Translations under genes and position numbers: made by a program
Assembly (NCBI GenBank): GCA_947565475.1
Contig: CANOGI010000048.1
Location: forward strand, 1 to 11,502
DNA length: 11,502 nt
Source of the DNA: an uncultured Eubacteriaceae bacterium
Lineage (GTDB): Bacteria; Bacillota; Clostridia; Lachnospirales; CAG-274
Direction: 5' to 3'
Notes under the pieces: generated by a model
Told to the model about the DNA's origin: nothing
What the model saw: only the letters and a program-made list of their open reading frames with translations
Databases searched by the model: none
Shown: positions 1 to 7,551 of the stretch, piece by piece
How positions within the stretch are numbered: position 1 is the first letter of the stretch
Layout of the letters: each line of letters starts with the position of its first letter

Positions 1-64
1 TTACGTACACTTTTATTACAGTAATTCCAAATCAAAGACTATAAATATTTTTAACTCACAAAAA

Positions 65-126
65 TACTTTAAAACTTATTATACCGCGTAGCTCTTTTGC
101 CTCATGGCCCAAAAACATTTTAAGTA
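65..126 (-). ncRNA. Candidate structured leader RNA, class unknown
   Basis: Downstream of the minus-strand promoter, the segments at 126-118 and 74-65 can pair as a nine-base-pair helix with one bulged A. The enclosed part contains a GC-rich patch at 110-84 (minus strand: GGGCCATGAGGC, then GAGCTACGCGG) inside otherwise AT-rich DNA. A closing helix around a compact GC-rich core is what a riboswitch or other cis-acting leader looks like. I compared it from memory with common classes (SAM, T-box, preQ1, c-di-GMP, TPP, purine, ZTP, fluoride) and could not match it. The strand is inferred from the promoter. Confidence 0.3.
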
Positions 127-142
127 AAATAATTTTTGTCTT

Positions 143-177
143 CACTTATACTATAACCGTATAACTGCTGTAGTCAA
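143..177 (-). promoter_or_regulatory. Probable minus-strand promoter firing out of the left edge
   Basis: Read on the minus strand, TTGACT (177-172) and TATAGT (155-150) are separated by 16 bases. This is a good match to a vegetative sigma-A promoter, and transcription would start near 143 and run leftwards. No open frame of useful length follows inside the window, so the transcript would begin with a leader of at least 140 bases and serve a gene beyond base 1. Only the sequence match supports this, in a very AT-rich region where chance matches are common. Confidence 0.5.
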
Positions 178-232
178 TTAAACTTCCCATAATTTATATT
201 ATATCAAAACTTTATAAAAAGATATAGTAAAA

Positions 233-263
233 TTGCAAAATATCTGTTAAAATATATATATAA
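233..263 (+). promoter_or_regulatory. Candidate metA promoter
   Basis: TTGCAA at 233-238 is followed 16 to 18 bases later by TATATA-type hexamers (255-262). Transcription would start near 268 and leave a leader of about 100 bases before metA. The surrounding DNA is almost pure A/T, so the -10 cannot be fixed. No SAM riboswitch or complete T-box motif is visible between here and the start codon. Confidence 0.35.
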
Positions 264-325
264 ATTATAAAATTATTAAATTTAAGAACACCGATAACAA
301 TATTAATTTAATAAATATCTGTTAA
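238..325 (+). repeat. Pair of 13-base direct repeats upstream of metA
   Basis: AAATATCTGTTAA occurs exactly at 238-250 and again at 313-325. The two copies are 75 bases apart, close to seven turns of B-form DNA. One copy overlaps the candidate promoter and the other lies in the leader, which fits a pair of regulator sites that could be bridged by looping. The sequence is AT-rich and no regulator is recognised. Confidence 0.4.
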
Positions 326-371
326 TAGCATAATCGGAAAAACTTAATATATCAAGAGGAATGATGTTAAA

Positions 372-1277
372 ATGCCAATTAAAGTACCTGATAATTTACC
401 GGCAAAAGAAATATTAAATAAAGAAAATATATTTGTTATGGAGGAAAGTCGTGCCTTTCATCAGGATATAAGACCACTTAAAATAGTGGTTTTAAATCTT
501 ATGCCTAAAAAACAAGAAACAGAAGTACAGCTTCTTCGTTTGTTAAGCAATAGTCCTCTGCAAGTTGATGTTACATTTCTCAGAATGGAAAGCCATATTT
601 CAAAGAACACCTCAATGGACTATCTCTCAACTTTTTATAAAGTCTTCGCGGAAATAAAAAATAAAAAGATAGACGGAATGATTATAACTGGAGCACCTAT
701 AGAACATCTTGAGTTTGAGCAAATAACTTATTGGGATGAGCTTTCAGAAATTATGGAGTGGTCAAAAACAAATGTAACAAGCACATTACATATATGCTGG
801 GGGGCGCAGGCTGGACTTTATTATCACTATAAAATCCCAAAATATAACCTGTCGAAAAAAATGTTCGGCGTATTTGAGCATACAAGAGTTTATAAACACT
901 ACGATCTCCTCAGAGGTTTTGATGATGTTTTTTATGTCCCTCACTCTCGTCATACGGAAGTACGGCGAGAAGATATAGAAAAAGTAAAAGAACTTGAGAT
1001 ACTTTCCGAATCCGCAGACTCTGGAATATATATAGTCTCAGCGAAAAACGGAAAACAGTTTTTTGTAACCGGACATTCTGAATACGACTCAAATACTCTT
1101 AAAAACGAGTATTTAAGAGATAAAAACAAAGGTTTGGATATAGAAATCCCTAAAAATTATTTTAAAGACGATAACCCTAAAAATGAGCCTTTGGTAAAAT
1201 GGAAGTCGCACTCAAATTTACTTTTTAGTAATTGGTTAAATTACTATGTATATCAAATAACGCCATATGAATTGTGA
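372..1277 (+). CDS. metAA: Homoserine O-acyltransferase (MetA family), predicted acetyl-CoA specific
   Basis: This cytoplasmic enzyme activates homoserine by O-acylation, the first committed step of methionine synthesis. The 301 residues match the full family length. Conserved landmarks are the lysine pair in LMPKKQETE (about 43-51), ITGAPIEHLEFE (105-116), the nucleophile Cys142 in HICWGAQAG, VPHSRHTEV (189-197), and His235/Glu237 in TGHSEYD, which complete the catalytic set. Residue 111 is Glu in TGAPIE. In this family Glu here goes with acetyl-CoA use and Gly, as in the E. coli enzyme, with succinyl-CoA, so an acetyltransferase is predicted. The ATG at 372 is preceded by AGAGGA at 355-360 with 11 bases between. 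The ATGs at 361 and 364 lie in another frame. The gene stands alone and faces the large lyase gene across a terminator. Family is certain; acyl donor is inferred from one residue. Confidence 0.96.
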   Translation: MPIKVPDNLPAKEILNKENIFVMEESRAFHQDIRPLKIVVLNLMPKKQETEVQLLRLLSNSPLQVDVTFLRMESHISKNTSMDYLSTFYKVFAEIKNKKIDGMIITGAPIEHLEFEQITYWDELSEIMEWSKTNVTSTLHICWGAQAGLYYHYKIPKYNLSKKMFGVFEHTRVYKHYDLLRGFDDVFYVPHSRHTEVRREDIEKVKELEILSESADSGIYIVSAKNGKQFFVTGHSEYDSNTLKNEYLRDKNKGLDIEIPKNYFKDDNPKNEPLVKWKSHSNLLFSNWLNYYVYQITPYEL

Positions 1278-1395
1278 TTTTAGGAAAACGTCGCTAAAAA
1301 ATCTGTCTAATAAAAACATTCGCACCAACTAAAAAGATTCCATTTACTATAAATTTCTGTCGAACTCACGTTAAAATAACAAGGTCTATTATAAA

Positions 1396-1436
1396 AAAGG
1401 CAGTATCAACGGTTTAAAACCATTGATACTGCCTTT
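1396..1436. terminator. Shared inverted-repeat terminator between convergent genes
   Basis: A 14-base-pair perfect stem (1396-1409 with 1423-1436) encloses a short loop containing a further GGT/ACC pairing. On the minus strand the stem runs into a six-T tract (1398-1393), making it a strong intrinsic terminator for the large lyase gene. On the plus strand only TTTATAAAA follows, so it probably also stops metA transcripts, less efficiently. Confidence 0.88.
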
Positions 1437-1455
1437 ATAAAACTACATTTCCGTC

Positions 1456-1496
1456 AATTGACTAAAGAACTTTTTGGGAATTGACTAAAACTTTTT
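1456..1496. repeat. Imperfect tandem duplication across the lyase stop codon
   Basis: On the plus strand AATTGACTAAAGAACTTTTT (1456-1475) is nearly repeated at 1479-1496, where two bases are missing in the middle. The second copy contains the final Lys-Phe codons and the TAG stop of the large lyase gene. The other copy lies just downstream of the stop. This looks like a small replication-slippage duplication of the gene's 3' end. Confidence 0.65.
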
Positions 1497-4400
1497 CCAA
1501 ACTTCGTAAAGAATTTTAGCCGCTTCCGCACGGGTCAAACTGTTTTTAGGATTAATAGCGCCGTTGTTGCCGGCAATAATATTAGCTCCCACAAGCTTAG
1601 CCACGCCGTCTTTAGCGTAATCAGAAACATTAGCGGCGTCACTGAATTTATCCAAATCAGCGCTTTCCAATTCAACGCCCGCTAAATCAAGAGTTCTCGC
1701 AATGATAGTCATTACGTCTTGTCTTGAGATATTAGCTGTAGCGCCAAATTCTGTTTCGCTTATGCCTTTAACAAGTCCGTATTCCTTAGCGGCTGAAATA
1801 GCTCCGCTGTAGTAATCGGAAGATTTTACATCGTTAAAGCCTGATTCTTTACTTGAATTAACGCCAAGAACTTTAGTAAGCATTAATACAAAGTCGCCTC
1901 TCTTAATATTGGCGTTAGGAGCGAACATATTGTCAGAAACCCCGTTTACAATGCCTCTTACAGCAAGAGCCTCAACATAAGGTTTAGCCCAGTTATTTGT
2001 CATATCGGCAAATGAGGCGCTCTTCAAAACAGCCTCATAAGTACCCTCTCCAATATACGGAGCAACAACTTTGCCTATAGAAGCGTCATAAATACTTTGC
2101 TCAATAACTTTAGCGCTGCCATCTTTATCTGTAAACACAGCGACAATCAAATCGGTGTTTGATTTATCTCCGTCAAATGGAATTCTAACTTCCGCGTTTT
2201 TCATATCAGAAGCTTTAACTCCGTCAGCTTTAACGGAAATACCGTTTTCACCTGAAGCCTCAACGGAAACTTTTCCCTCAAGATTTGAAGGAATATTAAC
2301 CTCTCCGCCGTTATCAGCGCTTATGTTAATATTGTTTTTACTTACGTTACCGCTGTTTTCGTTTGACGGTTTATTACTTTCTGAATCTTTGTTGTCAGAT
2401 GGTTTTTTGGTTGACTCTTTATTGTCTTTTGATGTATCAGTGCTTGACGCGGAGCTATCCTTTTTAGGTGAACTTCCCCCGCCTGAGCCTGAAATATCTT
2501 TAATATAAGATGTTGATGTTTCCTCTGTTTCCGTATTAGTATCCTCTGGATCCTCATATCCCTCTGAGTTTTTGATTTTATCTTTAACCTCAGGTTTAAG
2601 CTCTAAGAATCCGTTAAGGAGAAATTCTCCTGTAGCTGGATCTTGAGGAATACGGCCTTTTACAACAGGACTCTCAAGACTTACAAAGAAATCATCAGTA
2701 ACAACATCGCCTGACACGTTCATAGAGTCTTTGTTTGCTGTACGTTTAATATAGTTATAATCTTTGTTTCTTACTTCGATTATCGGTTTTCCGTCCTCAC
2801 CTAATATAGGCTCGTTGTTTGCGTCTCTTAACTCATATCCGTCGAAACCTATAATCTCATCTCCGCCTTTATCGCTTCCTTTAGCAGGCTTATATGAAAC
2901 AACGCCTTTAACGTCATATCTACAGTTTGATAATGACGAGTTACTTCCCAAAGAAAAGTTAGAGCCTTCATTCATATACCCTACACAGCCTCTTATTGTC
3001 ATAAGAGGATTACTGTTAGATGTAACTCCATTATTACCATTTTGGAAAGCGATACAGTCAATCATAACGTTATTAACGGGCATAGAGTCTCCGCCCATTT
3101 TAAATCCGTTTCTACCGCCTCTTTCAGCAGACCATTTACTGTCCGTACCATCGGCGTCAAGTCTGTATCCGCCTTTGTAAGTAATACATTTTTCCAAAGT
3201 TACAGGTGCCATAAGTCCGCCTGACTGTTTACAGAATAAATCCCAGCCGTCATCGGAGTTATGGTGAGAAACACAGCCGATAAGCTTGTTTCCTACTCCC
3301 ACGGTAAGTTTAGTAGCGAAACCGTCGGCGTTGTTAAATGAACCGTCGGCACAGTTCCAAACCTCGCAGTTTTTAAATATATTGTTCTTAGGCCAGTCTT
3401 TTATGGTTTTCTGAGATGAACTTGTACGGCTTAAGTTGATACCTGAGTCCTGACAGTCGTGAACTTTTATGTTCTCGATAAGACAGTTGTCTCCTCCTGT
3501 ATGGAACGCTTTGGCGTTCTTTCCGCCGTTTGTGATTGAGAAGTTCTTAAATACCCAGTTGGAAGCGTGGTTTACAAAACCGTTGTTTCCGCCCATCATA
3601 TCAAATTCAGCTATTCCGTCTGGAACTTTCTCATATCCCTCTTCAGCGTAGCCGTCCTCTTCAGCCTGATATTTATTAAATCCGATAATAGCTTTTCGCT
3701 GTTCCGGAGTACCTGAGTTTGACGTGTCAATCTCAAGTTTAGCGGTACGCTCATAAGTACCAGGAAGAAGAATTATGTTCTGTCCCCTTCTCATAAGACC
3801 ATATGCCGTCTCAAAAGGCATTGGGTCGCTTACGGAACCAATTCCAGCCGGAGAAGCGTCCGGAGATACGAATAAATTCTTTCTTGTGGAATCAAAATTT
3901 CCTTTATGAGTAATCGTCCATTCATAGTAAGTAGGCTCATAAGACGATAATTCCTGATACCTTGTTGAGTCTGGTGAAATGTAGGTTGGAGTATACATTA
4001 TAGTGAATTTACTCTTTCCGTTTTCAGTAAGAGTAACCGGATATAATGTCTCTCTCTTGTTTACAACTACGTTATGGTAAATTACTTTTCCGTCTTGCTG
4101 AATTGTTATTTTACCGCCTGAGTTGTTGCTTGTTCTTAAAACAAGGTTATAATCTGTCTTTGATGAGTAAACGTTTGATTTAAGATACAATTTAGGAACG
4201 GTAAGTTTGTCAGAATCATTAATCTGCGCCGGCATATTTGTCTCAGAAGATGATTTAACAAGACTTACGTTGCTTACCGTAATATCGGCGAAACGAGCTG
4301 CGTAAAATCCTACGTATAAATTTTCTGGATCTAATACATTAAGGTCTGTTTCTCCTGTTTCCTCATTGTAGCGAACATAGTCTGTTTTAAATTCTTTTGA

Positions 4401-7400
4401 CTGATAGTCGTAGCAAACACCTTTATATCCGCCAGGAACTTTTTCCAGAGACAAATGATACTTCATACCCGGCTCTGGGAAATCTCTTGAGAGAGTCTTC
4501 TTAACAGAGCTTCTGAAAACATTTGAGCTCGCTGAGTAAGGGTCTCCCTCTATAAACGTTCTGTATATAAGATTAATACGGTTTTTAGTAGTGTTGAATA
4601 AATATGTGTCCGCCTCTGGGTCTGACGGCCATCCGCTTCCGCTGTAGCCAGATATCATAACCATATTGGCGTAATTGTAAAGAGCGGTGTTATATGGTAT
4701 AGGCTCGCCGTATTCGTCTATCGCCGCGTCCTCATATCTGTAAGCGAATCTTATCTTACCCTTATCATCTGTAATTTTTCCGCCATTAGCTAAAACTTCC
4801 GCTTTATATTCCTCACTCATTGTAAGACTAACGACGTCTCTCGCCATAATGCCGAAACCTTCCTGTCCGTCTCTGTTCTCATCTGTATTTCCATTTATAT
4901 AACCATTAACCTCAATATCGGCGCTTAATTTAAAGTCGTCGTTAAAATTAAGTCTTGTATAGTAAAAAGTCATACCGTCGTTAGAGTCGGCCTGTTTTCC
5001 CGCGCCGTCTCTCGCCCATATTCTAAGGCTAGAGCCTGGTTCCTCTATTCTTCTGTCGCCTACATATCTGTCTTTATAAGCTTTTCCATCCTCTGTTCTC
5101 TCGGCTGTTCCGCTTGAACCAGTAGTATTGAACTTGGTTACTGTACCGTCAGCCTCTGTAAGAACCATACCTTGTTTACTATTTTTAAGATCATCAAATT
5201 CTGATTTTGACGCTGTTGATGAAGCTCCGAAAATAGTAGGCTTCCAATAGTTTTCAGAGTAATCCGCTATGGAAACAGGAAGAACTATATCTTCCGTACC
5301 ATAAGCCTCGCTTCCTTGAGGGAATCTAATAACAATTTTACTTTCCTTGGAAGCGTCTCTTATGTCAAAATCATCAAGAATAATCTCATACTCACTCTCA
5401 GGAGCTATTTCCTCTTTTCCGTTTGAGTAAAGATAAGTAATTTGAAGGTTTCCCTGATTATACTGGCTTGTTTCATCATCAACAGTACCTTTTGTTCCGT
5501 CAGGTTTTCCGTTATAATAGTCATACCAGTATTTAGCGTTGTAATCAGTTACTCCTGTTAAAAGCGGATATGTTGTTCTCGGATAAGACGTTATATACGC
5601 TTTCATAAATCTCTTAATCATTACGGATACTTCAAACTGTGCTGAAAGCTTGTCGTTAAATTTATTTGTAACCGTAATCGTACGGGTTCCCACACTTGAC
5701 GTATCGAGGTCATTTGATACTGTGTACTCTGATTCTTGTAAAGCGTCAGATCTTACAGTTTTCCCGTCAGTATAATATCCTTTTACAACCATACCTGTCA
5801 AATCTTGTTCCTCGTCAAGATAATACACTGTTTTTATCGGTCTTGTGGATATTATAATATGATCAAGTTTAAAAGATGATATAGATCCTTTAAAACTGTC
5901 TGATTTCCCACCGGAACTTATTTCCGGAGTCGCTTTCCTTCTTACGGTAAAATCGATATTATCTCCCGCTAAATCCAATGTAAAGAAATCTTTAGGCTCA
6001 ATAAGCTTGCCTTTTACAATTAAATCGTACTGATCTCTTTCAAGAATCTTGTGAGAACCGTCCTCATAGTCTGCCTCTACAACAAAATTATCTGTTCTGA
6101 AATGCTGGCCTTCATAATAGCTGGTCTTCATAGGAGTTGAGGTAATTTTAATATTCGTACACGCTTTTCTGAGCATTTCAACCTCATATTCAGCGTAATA
6201 ATCTCCTACCGTGATTTGAGCCATTTGTTTTCCGACTTTATGCATATCGTATCCCTTAACCTCATAGCCCTCTTCGATTTCTCTTATAGAACCGTCTGTA
6301 TAATGGATACCCACTCTTATTCCTGGAAGTTCTGGCTCATTGTCTACAAACGCAGTGTTGTCTGTGGCGTCCTCAATAATTACCACACCGTCTTGAACTC
6401 GATAGTCAACCTCAAGTTTAACATTAGTGAAAGTTACGTCCATATCTCTCGCTACATAAAGAGCAGGGAAGAGAAGATTGTTCGTACCGTCCGCTCCCAT
6501 AAAGTTTTCTGGGGCGTAATCATACTTTGTTTTTTGATCTCCGCATGAAACAGTATAGGAGTTTCCGATTTTCTCAATTCTAAGGTCGAAAGAACCTCTG
6601 TTCTTCCCTCTGTCAAACTCGTCGGATAATTTAATCCATGTGTTAGGCTTCTTGTTTGCCTCCTTACGCTCCTGAACCTTATAATTCCCGTCTTTGTCAA
6701 AAGCGTTTCTCGTGTTCGCTCCTATATATCCTTTGTTATCGGACGACATCGCTACACCAACGGAAATGCTTGGAGGTGTTTTTTCTATTTTTCCCATAAC
6801 AAGCATTCCCGCCGAAGACTGAGCGGGGTTTGCATCACCGTTTTTAACAACTCCGTCGAGATTCATAGTCGCCGAAAGAACAAAGTTCTTAGACATATCT
6901 ATGCCTTCTTTTGGAGCGTAATAAGCGAATTCATCTGTTCCTCTGGAAAACTTACCCTGGTCGCTGCCGCCTCTCACACTTGAAACGCTTCCGTTTGAGT
7001 TTGCTTTAAACGAATGCTTTCCGCCTGTAGCTCCAGTCTGCCAGTCTTTTACGGCAACCATAGAGTTTTCGCCCGCGGCGAGAGAAATATCGTCCGCTGT
7101 GGTAGTCTCTGCCATAGCCTCAGATGTCTCCTCAGATACGCCGTCAGAGCTTGATCCGGAAGTAGAGCCGTCAGCTTCCTCTGAATTTTCCTCATTAGAA
7201 ACTTCAGAAGACATTTCCTCGTCAGAAACTTCAGAACCGTCGGAAACCTCGTCCCCGTCTGTTTCCTCAGAAATTTCCTCAACTGGGTCCTCATCTAAAA
7301 CCTCGTCGGAAATCTCGTCTGAAACTTCGGAAAGATTATCGTCCGCGATAGCAAGGTCCTCGGCGTGTACCGTAACTAACGTTGAGAAAGCCATGGTAAA

Positions 7401-7433
7401 CGCTAAAGTAAAAGCTAATAATCTTCGTTTCAT
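1485..7433 (-). CDS. Giant secreted, SLH-anchored family PL9 pectate lyase
   Basis: About 1982 residues, predicted to cleave pectate (polygalacturonate) by Ca2+-dependent beta-elimination while attached to the cell wall. Order: signal peptide (1-24, MKRR start, cut after VHA); acidic Ser/Glu stretch (25-115); jelly-roll-like module (about 125-347); Ig-like modules (about 350-420, 426-499, 523-604, probably one more to 740); a second jelly-roll-like module (about 745-1060); beta-sandwich spacer; PL9 beta-helix (about 1188-1600); Ser/Lys/Asn linker (about 1648-1700); another beta-rich module; three SLH domains (1808-1982). The ATG at 7433 is chosen because AAGGAGGA (7448-7441) sits seven bases before it and a signal peptide follows. 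An in-frame ATG at 7472 would place the ribosome site inside the protein. The gene has its own promoter, a 5' hairpin and a strong terminator. Family and anchoring are clear; the exact substrate (pectate or methylated pectin, endo or exo) is not. Confidence 0.92.
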   Translation of the reverse strand: MKRRLLAFTLAFTMAFSTLVTVHAEDLAIADDNLSEVSDEISDEVLDEDPVEEISEETDGDEVSDGSEVSDEEMSSEVSNEENSEEADGSTSGSSSDGVSEETSEAMAETTTADDISLAAGENSMVAVKDWQTGATGGKHSFKANSNGSVSSVRGGSDQGKFSRGTDEFAYYAPKEGIDMSKNFVLSATMNLDGVVKNGDANPAQSSAGMLVMGKIEKTPPSISVGVAMSSDNKGYIGANTRNAFDKDGNYKVQERKEANKKPNTWIKLSDEFDRGKNRGSFDLRIEKIGNSYTVSCGDQKTKYDYAPENFMGADGTNNLLFPALYVARDMDVTFTNVKLEVDYRVQDGVVIIEDATDNTAFVDNEPELPGIRVGIHYTDGSIREIEEGYEVKGYDMHKVGKQMAQITVGDYYAEYEVEMLRKACTNIKITSTPMKTSYYEGQHFRTDNFVVEADYEDGSHKILERDQYDLIVKGKLIEPKDFFTLDLAGDNIDFTVRRKATPEISSGGKSDSFKGSISSFKLDHIIISTRPIKTVYYLDEEQDLTGMVVKGYYTDGKTVRSDALQESEYTVSNDLDTSSVGTRTITVTNKFNDKLSAQFEVSVMIKRFMKAYITSYPRTTYPLLTGVTDYNAKYWYDYYNGKPDGTKGTVDDETSQYNQGNLQITYLYSNGKEEIAPESEYEIILDDFDIRDASKESKIVIRFPQGSEAYGTEDIVLPVSIADYSENYWKPTIFGASSTASKSEFDDLKNSKQGMVLTEADGTVTKFNTTGSSGTAERTEDGKAYKDRYVGDRRIEEPGSSLRIWARDGAGKQADSNDGMTFYYTRLNFNDDFKLSADIEVNGYINGNTDENRDGQEGFGIMARDVVSLTMSEEYKAEVLANGGKITDDKGKIRFAYRYEDAAIDEYGEPIPYNTALYNYANMVMISGYSGSGWPSDPEADTYLFNTTKNRINLIYRTFIEGDPYSASSNVFRSSVKKTLSRDFPEPGMKYHLSLEKVPGGYKGVCYDYQSKEFKTDYVRYNEETGETDLNVLDPENLYVGFYAARFADITVSNVSLVKSSSETNMPAQINDSDKLTVPKLYLKSNVYSSKTDYNLVLRTSNNSGGKITIQQDGKVIYHNVVVNKRETLYPVTLTENGKSKFTIMYTPTYISPDSTRYQELSSYEPTYYEWTITHKGNFDSTRKNLFVSPDASPAGIGSVSDPMPFETAYGLMRRGQNIILLPGTYERTAKLEIDTSNSGTPEQRKAIIGFNKYQAEEDGYAEEGYEKVPDGIAEFDMMGGNNGFVNHASNWVFKNFSITNGGKNAKAFHTGGDNCLIENIKVHDCQDSGINLSRTSSSQKTIKDWPKNNIFKNCEVWNCADGSFNNADGFATKLTVGVGNKLIGCVSHHNSDDGWDLFCKQSGGLMAPVTLEKCITYKGGYRLDADGTDSKWSAERGGRNGFKMGGDSMPVNNVMIDCIAFQNGNNGVTSNSNPLMTIRGCVGYMNEGSNFSLGSNSSLSNCRYDVKGVVSYKPAKGSDKGGDEIIGFDGYELRDANNEPILGEDGKPIIEVRNKDYNYIKRTANKDSMNVSGDVVTDDFFVSLESPVVKGRIPQDPATGEFLLNGFLELKPEVKDKIKNSEGYEDPEDTNTETEETSTSYIKDISGSGGGSSPKKDSSASSTDTSKDNKESTKKPSDNKDSESNKPSNENSGNVSKNNINISADNGGEVNIPSNLEGKVSVEASGENGISVKADGVKASDMKNAEVRIPFDGDKSNTDLIVAVFTDKDGSAKVIEQSIYDASIGKVVAPYIGEGTYEAVLKSASFADMTNNWAKPYVEALAVRGIVNGVSDNMFAPNANIKRGDFVLMLTKVLGVNSSKESGFNDVKSSDYYSGAISAAKEYGLVKGISETEFGATANISRQDVMTIIARTLDLAGVELESADLDKFSDAANVSDYAKDGVAKLVGANIIAGNNGAINPKNSLTRAEAAKILYEVWKKF
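1488..2012 (-). other. Three C-terminal SLH domains (within the lyase)
   Basis: Residues 1808-1982 hold three SLH repeats beginning FADM, FNDV and FSDA. Each ends in the position normally occupied by the (I/L)TRAE motif, here IKRGD, ISRQD and LTRAE. Trimeric SLH units bind pyruvylated secondary wall polymers and hold enzymes on Gram-positive cell surfaces. Only the third repeat keeps the canonical TRAE; the first two have drifted, which may alter affinity. The protein ends seven residues after the last hydrophobic core (YEVWKKF), as is usual for SLH proteins. Confidence 0.93.
2634..3872 (-). other. PL9 pectate lyase parallel beta-helix (within the lyase)
   Basis: Residues about 1188-1600 begin FVSPDASPAG and carry repeated beta-helix coils with Asn/Gly ladders (GGDNCLIENIKVHDC, NNIFKNCEVWNC, GNKLIGCVSHHNS). 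Candidate Ca2+ ligands are Asp1370 in NADGFA and Asp1394, Asp1395 and Asp1398 in SDDGWD. The candidate catalytic base is Lys1445 in RNGFKMGG. The spacing Asp1370 to Asp1394 (24 residues) equals that of the ligands in the characterised Erwinia enzyme Pel9A (Asp209 to Asp233), as I recall its numbering. All key residues are present, so activity is expected. Confidence 0.88.
4254..7061 (-). other. N-terminal accessory modules (within the lyase)
   Basis: Residues about 125-1060 contain no catalytic motif. Two modules look related. Each has a start like NFVLSATMNLDG or DFKLSADIEVNG, a GMLVMG or GFGIMA segment, a core strand (FDLRIEKIGNSY or YHLSLEKVPGGY) and an end strand (ALYVARDMDVTFTNVKL or FYAARFADITVSNVSL). 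These features suggest concanavalin-like jelly rolls that may bind carbohydrate. Ig-like modules of bacterial Big_3 type lie between them, each with a YxDG turn (HYTDGS, DYEDGS, YYTDGK) before its strand pattern. Binding is inferred from architecture only. Confidence 0.6.
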
Positions 7434-7451
7434 TAGTTTTTCCTCCTTTTT

Positions 7452-7480
7452 TAAAATATTTTGTATTGACAAATATTTTA
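7452..7480. promoter_or_regulatory. Perfect 10-bp inverted repeat in the lyase leader
   Basis: TAAAATATTT (7452-7461) and AAATATTTTA (7471-7480) are perfect inverted copies separated by nine bases. In the minus-strand mRNA this hairpin would end three bases before the ribosome binding site (7448-7441). It could be an RNA hairpin stabilising the transcript or controlling initiation, or a DNA operator downstream of the promoter. Confidence 0.5.
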
Positions 7481-7551
7481 ATGACCATAAATAAAACGAA
7501 GGCCAAAAAAAATTTATTTACGGCCTATAAAATATATCTTAATACAACTTA

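Noticed and set aside
82..88. TACCGCG on the plus strand, reminiscent of the T-box antiterminator core.
   Set aside because: The preceding GGGTGG part is missing, no stem I with a specifier is visible, and it lies about 280 bases from metA. A SAM-I riboswitch was also looked for and not found.
910..1092. Minus-strand 60-codon frame inside metA.
   Set aside because: It lies opposite a well-conserved gene and shows no motif or ribosome site.
7434..7472. Upstream in-frame ATG that would add 13 residues to the lyase.
   Set aside because: The extension would be encoded across the Shine-Dalgarno sequence and would place charged residues before a classic MKRR signal peptide. The ATG at 7433 has ideal spacing.
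7099..7494. Plus-strand Ser/Glu-rich frame of 131 codons opposite the lyase N-terminus.
   Set aside because: It is the antisense of the acidic low-complexity stretch and has no ribosome site. Other plus-strand frames inside 1485-10406 were rejected for the same reason.
7500..7526. AGGCC/GGCCT inverted pair in the lyase leader considered as a terminator.
   Set aside because: The stem is five pairs with a 17-base loop, and the T run is in the loop, not after the stem.
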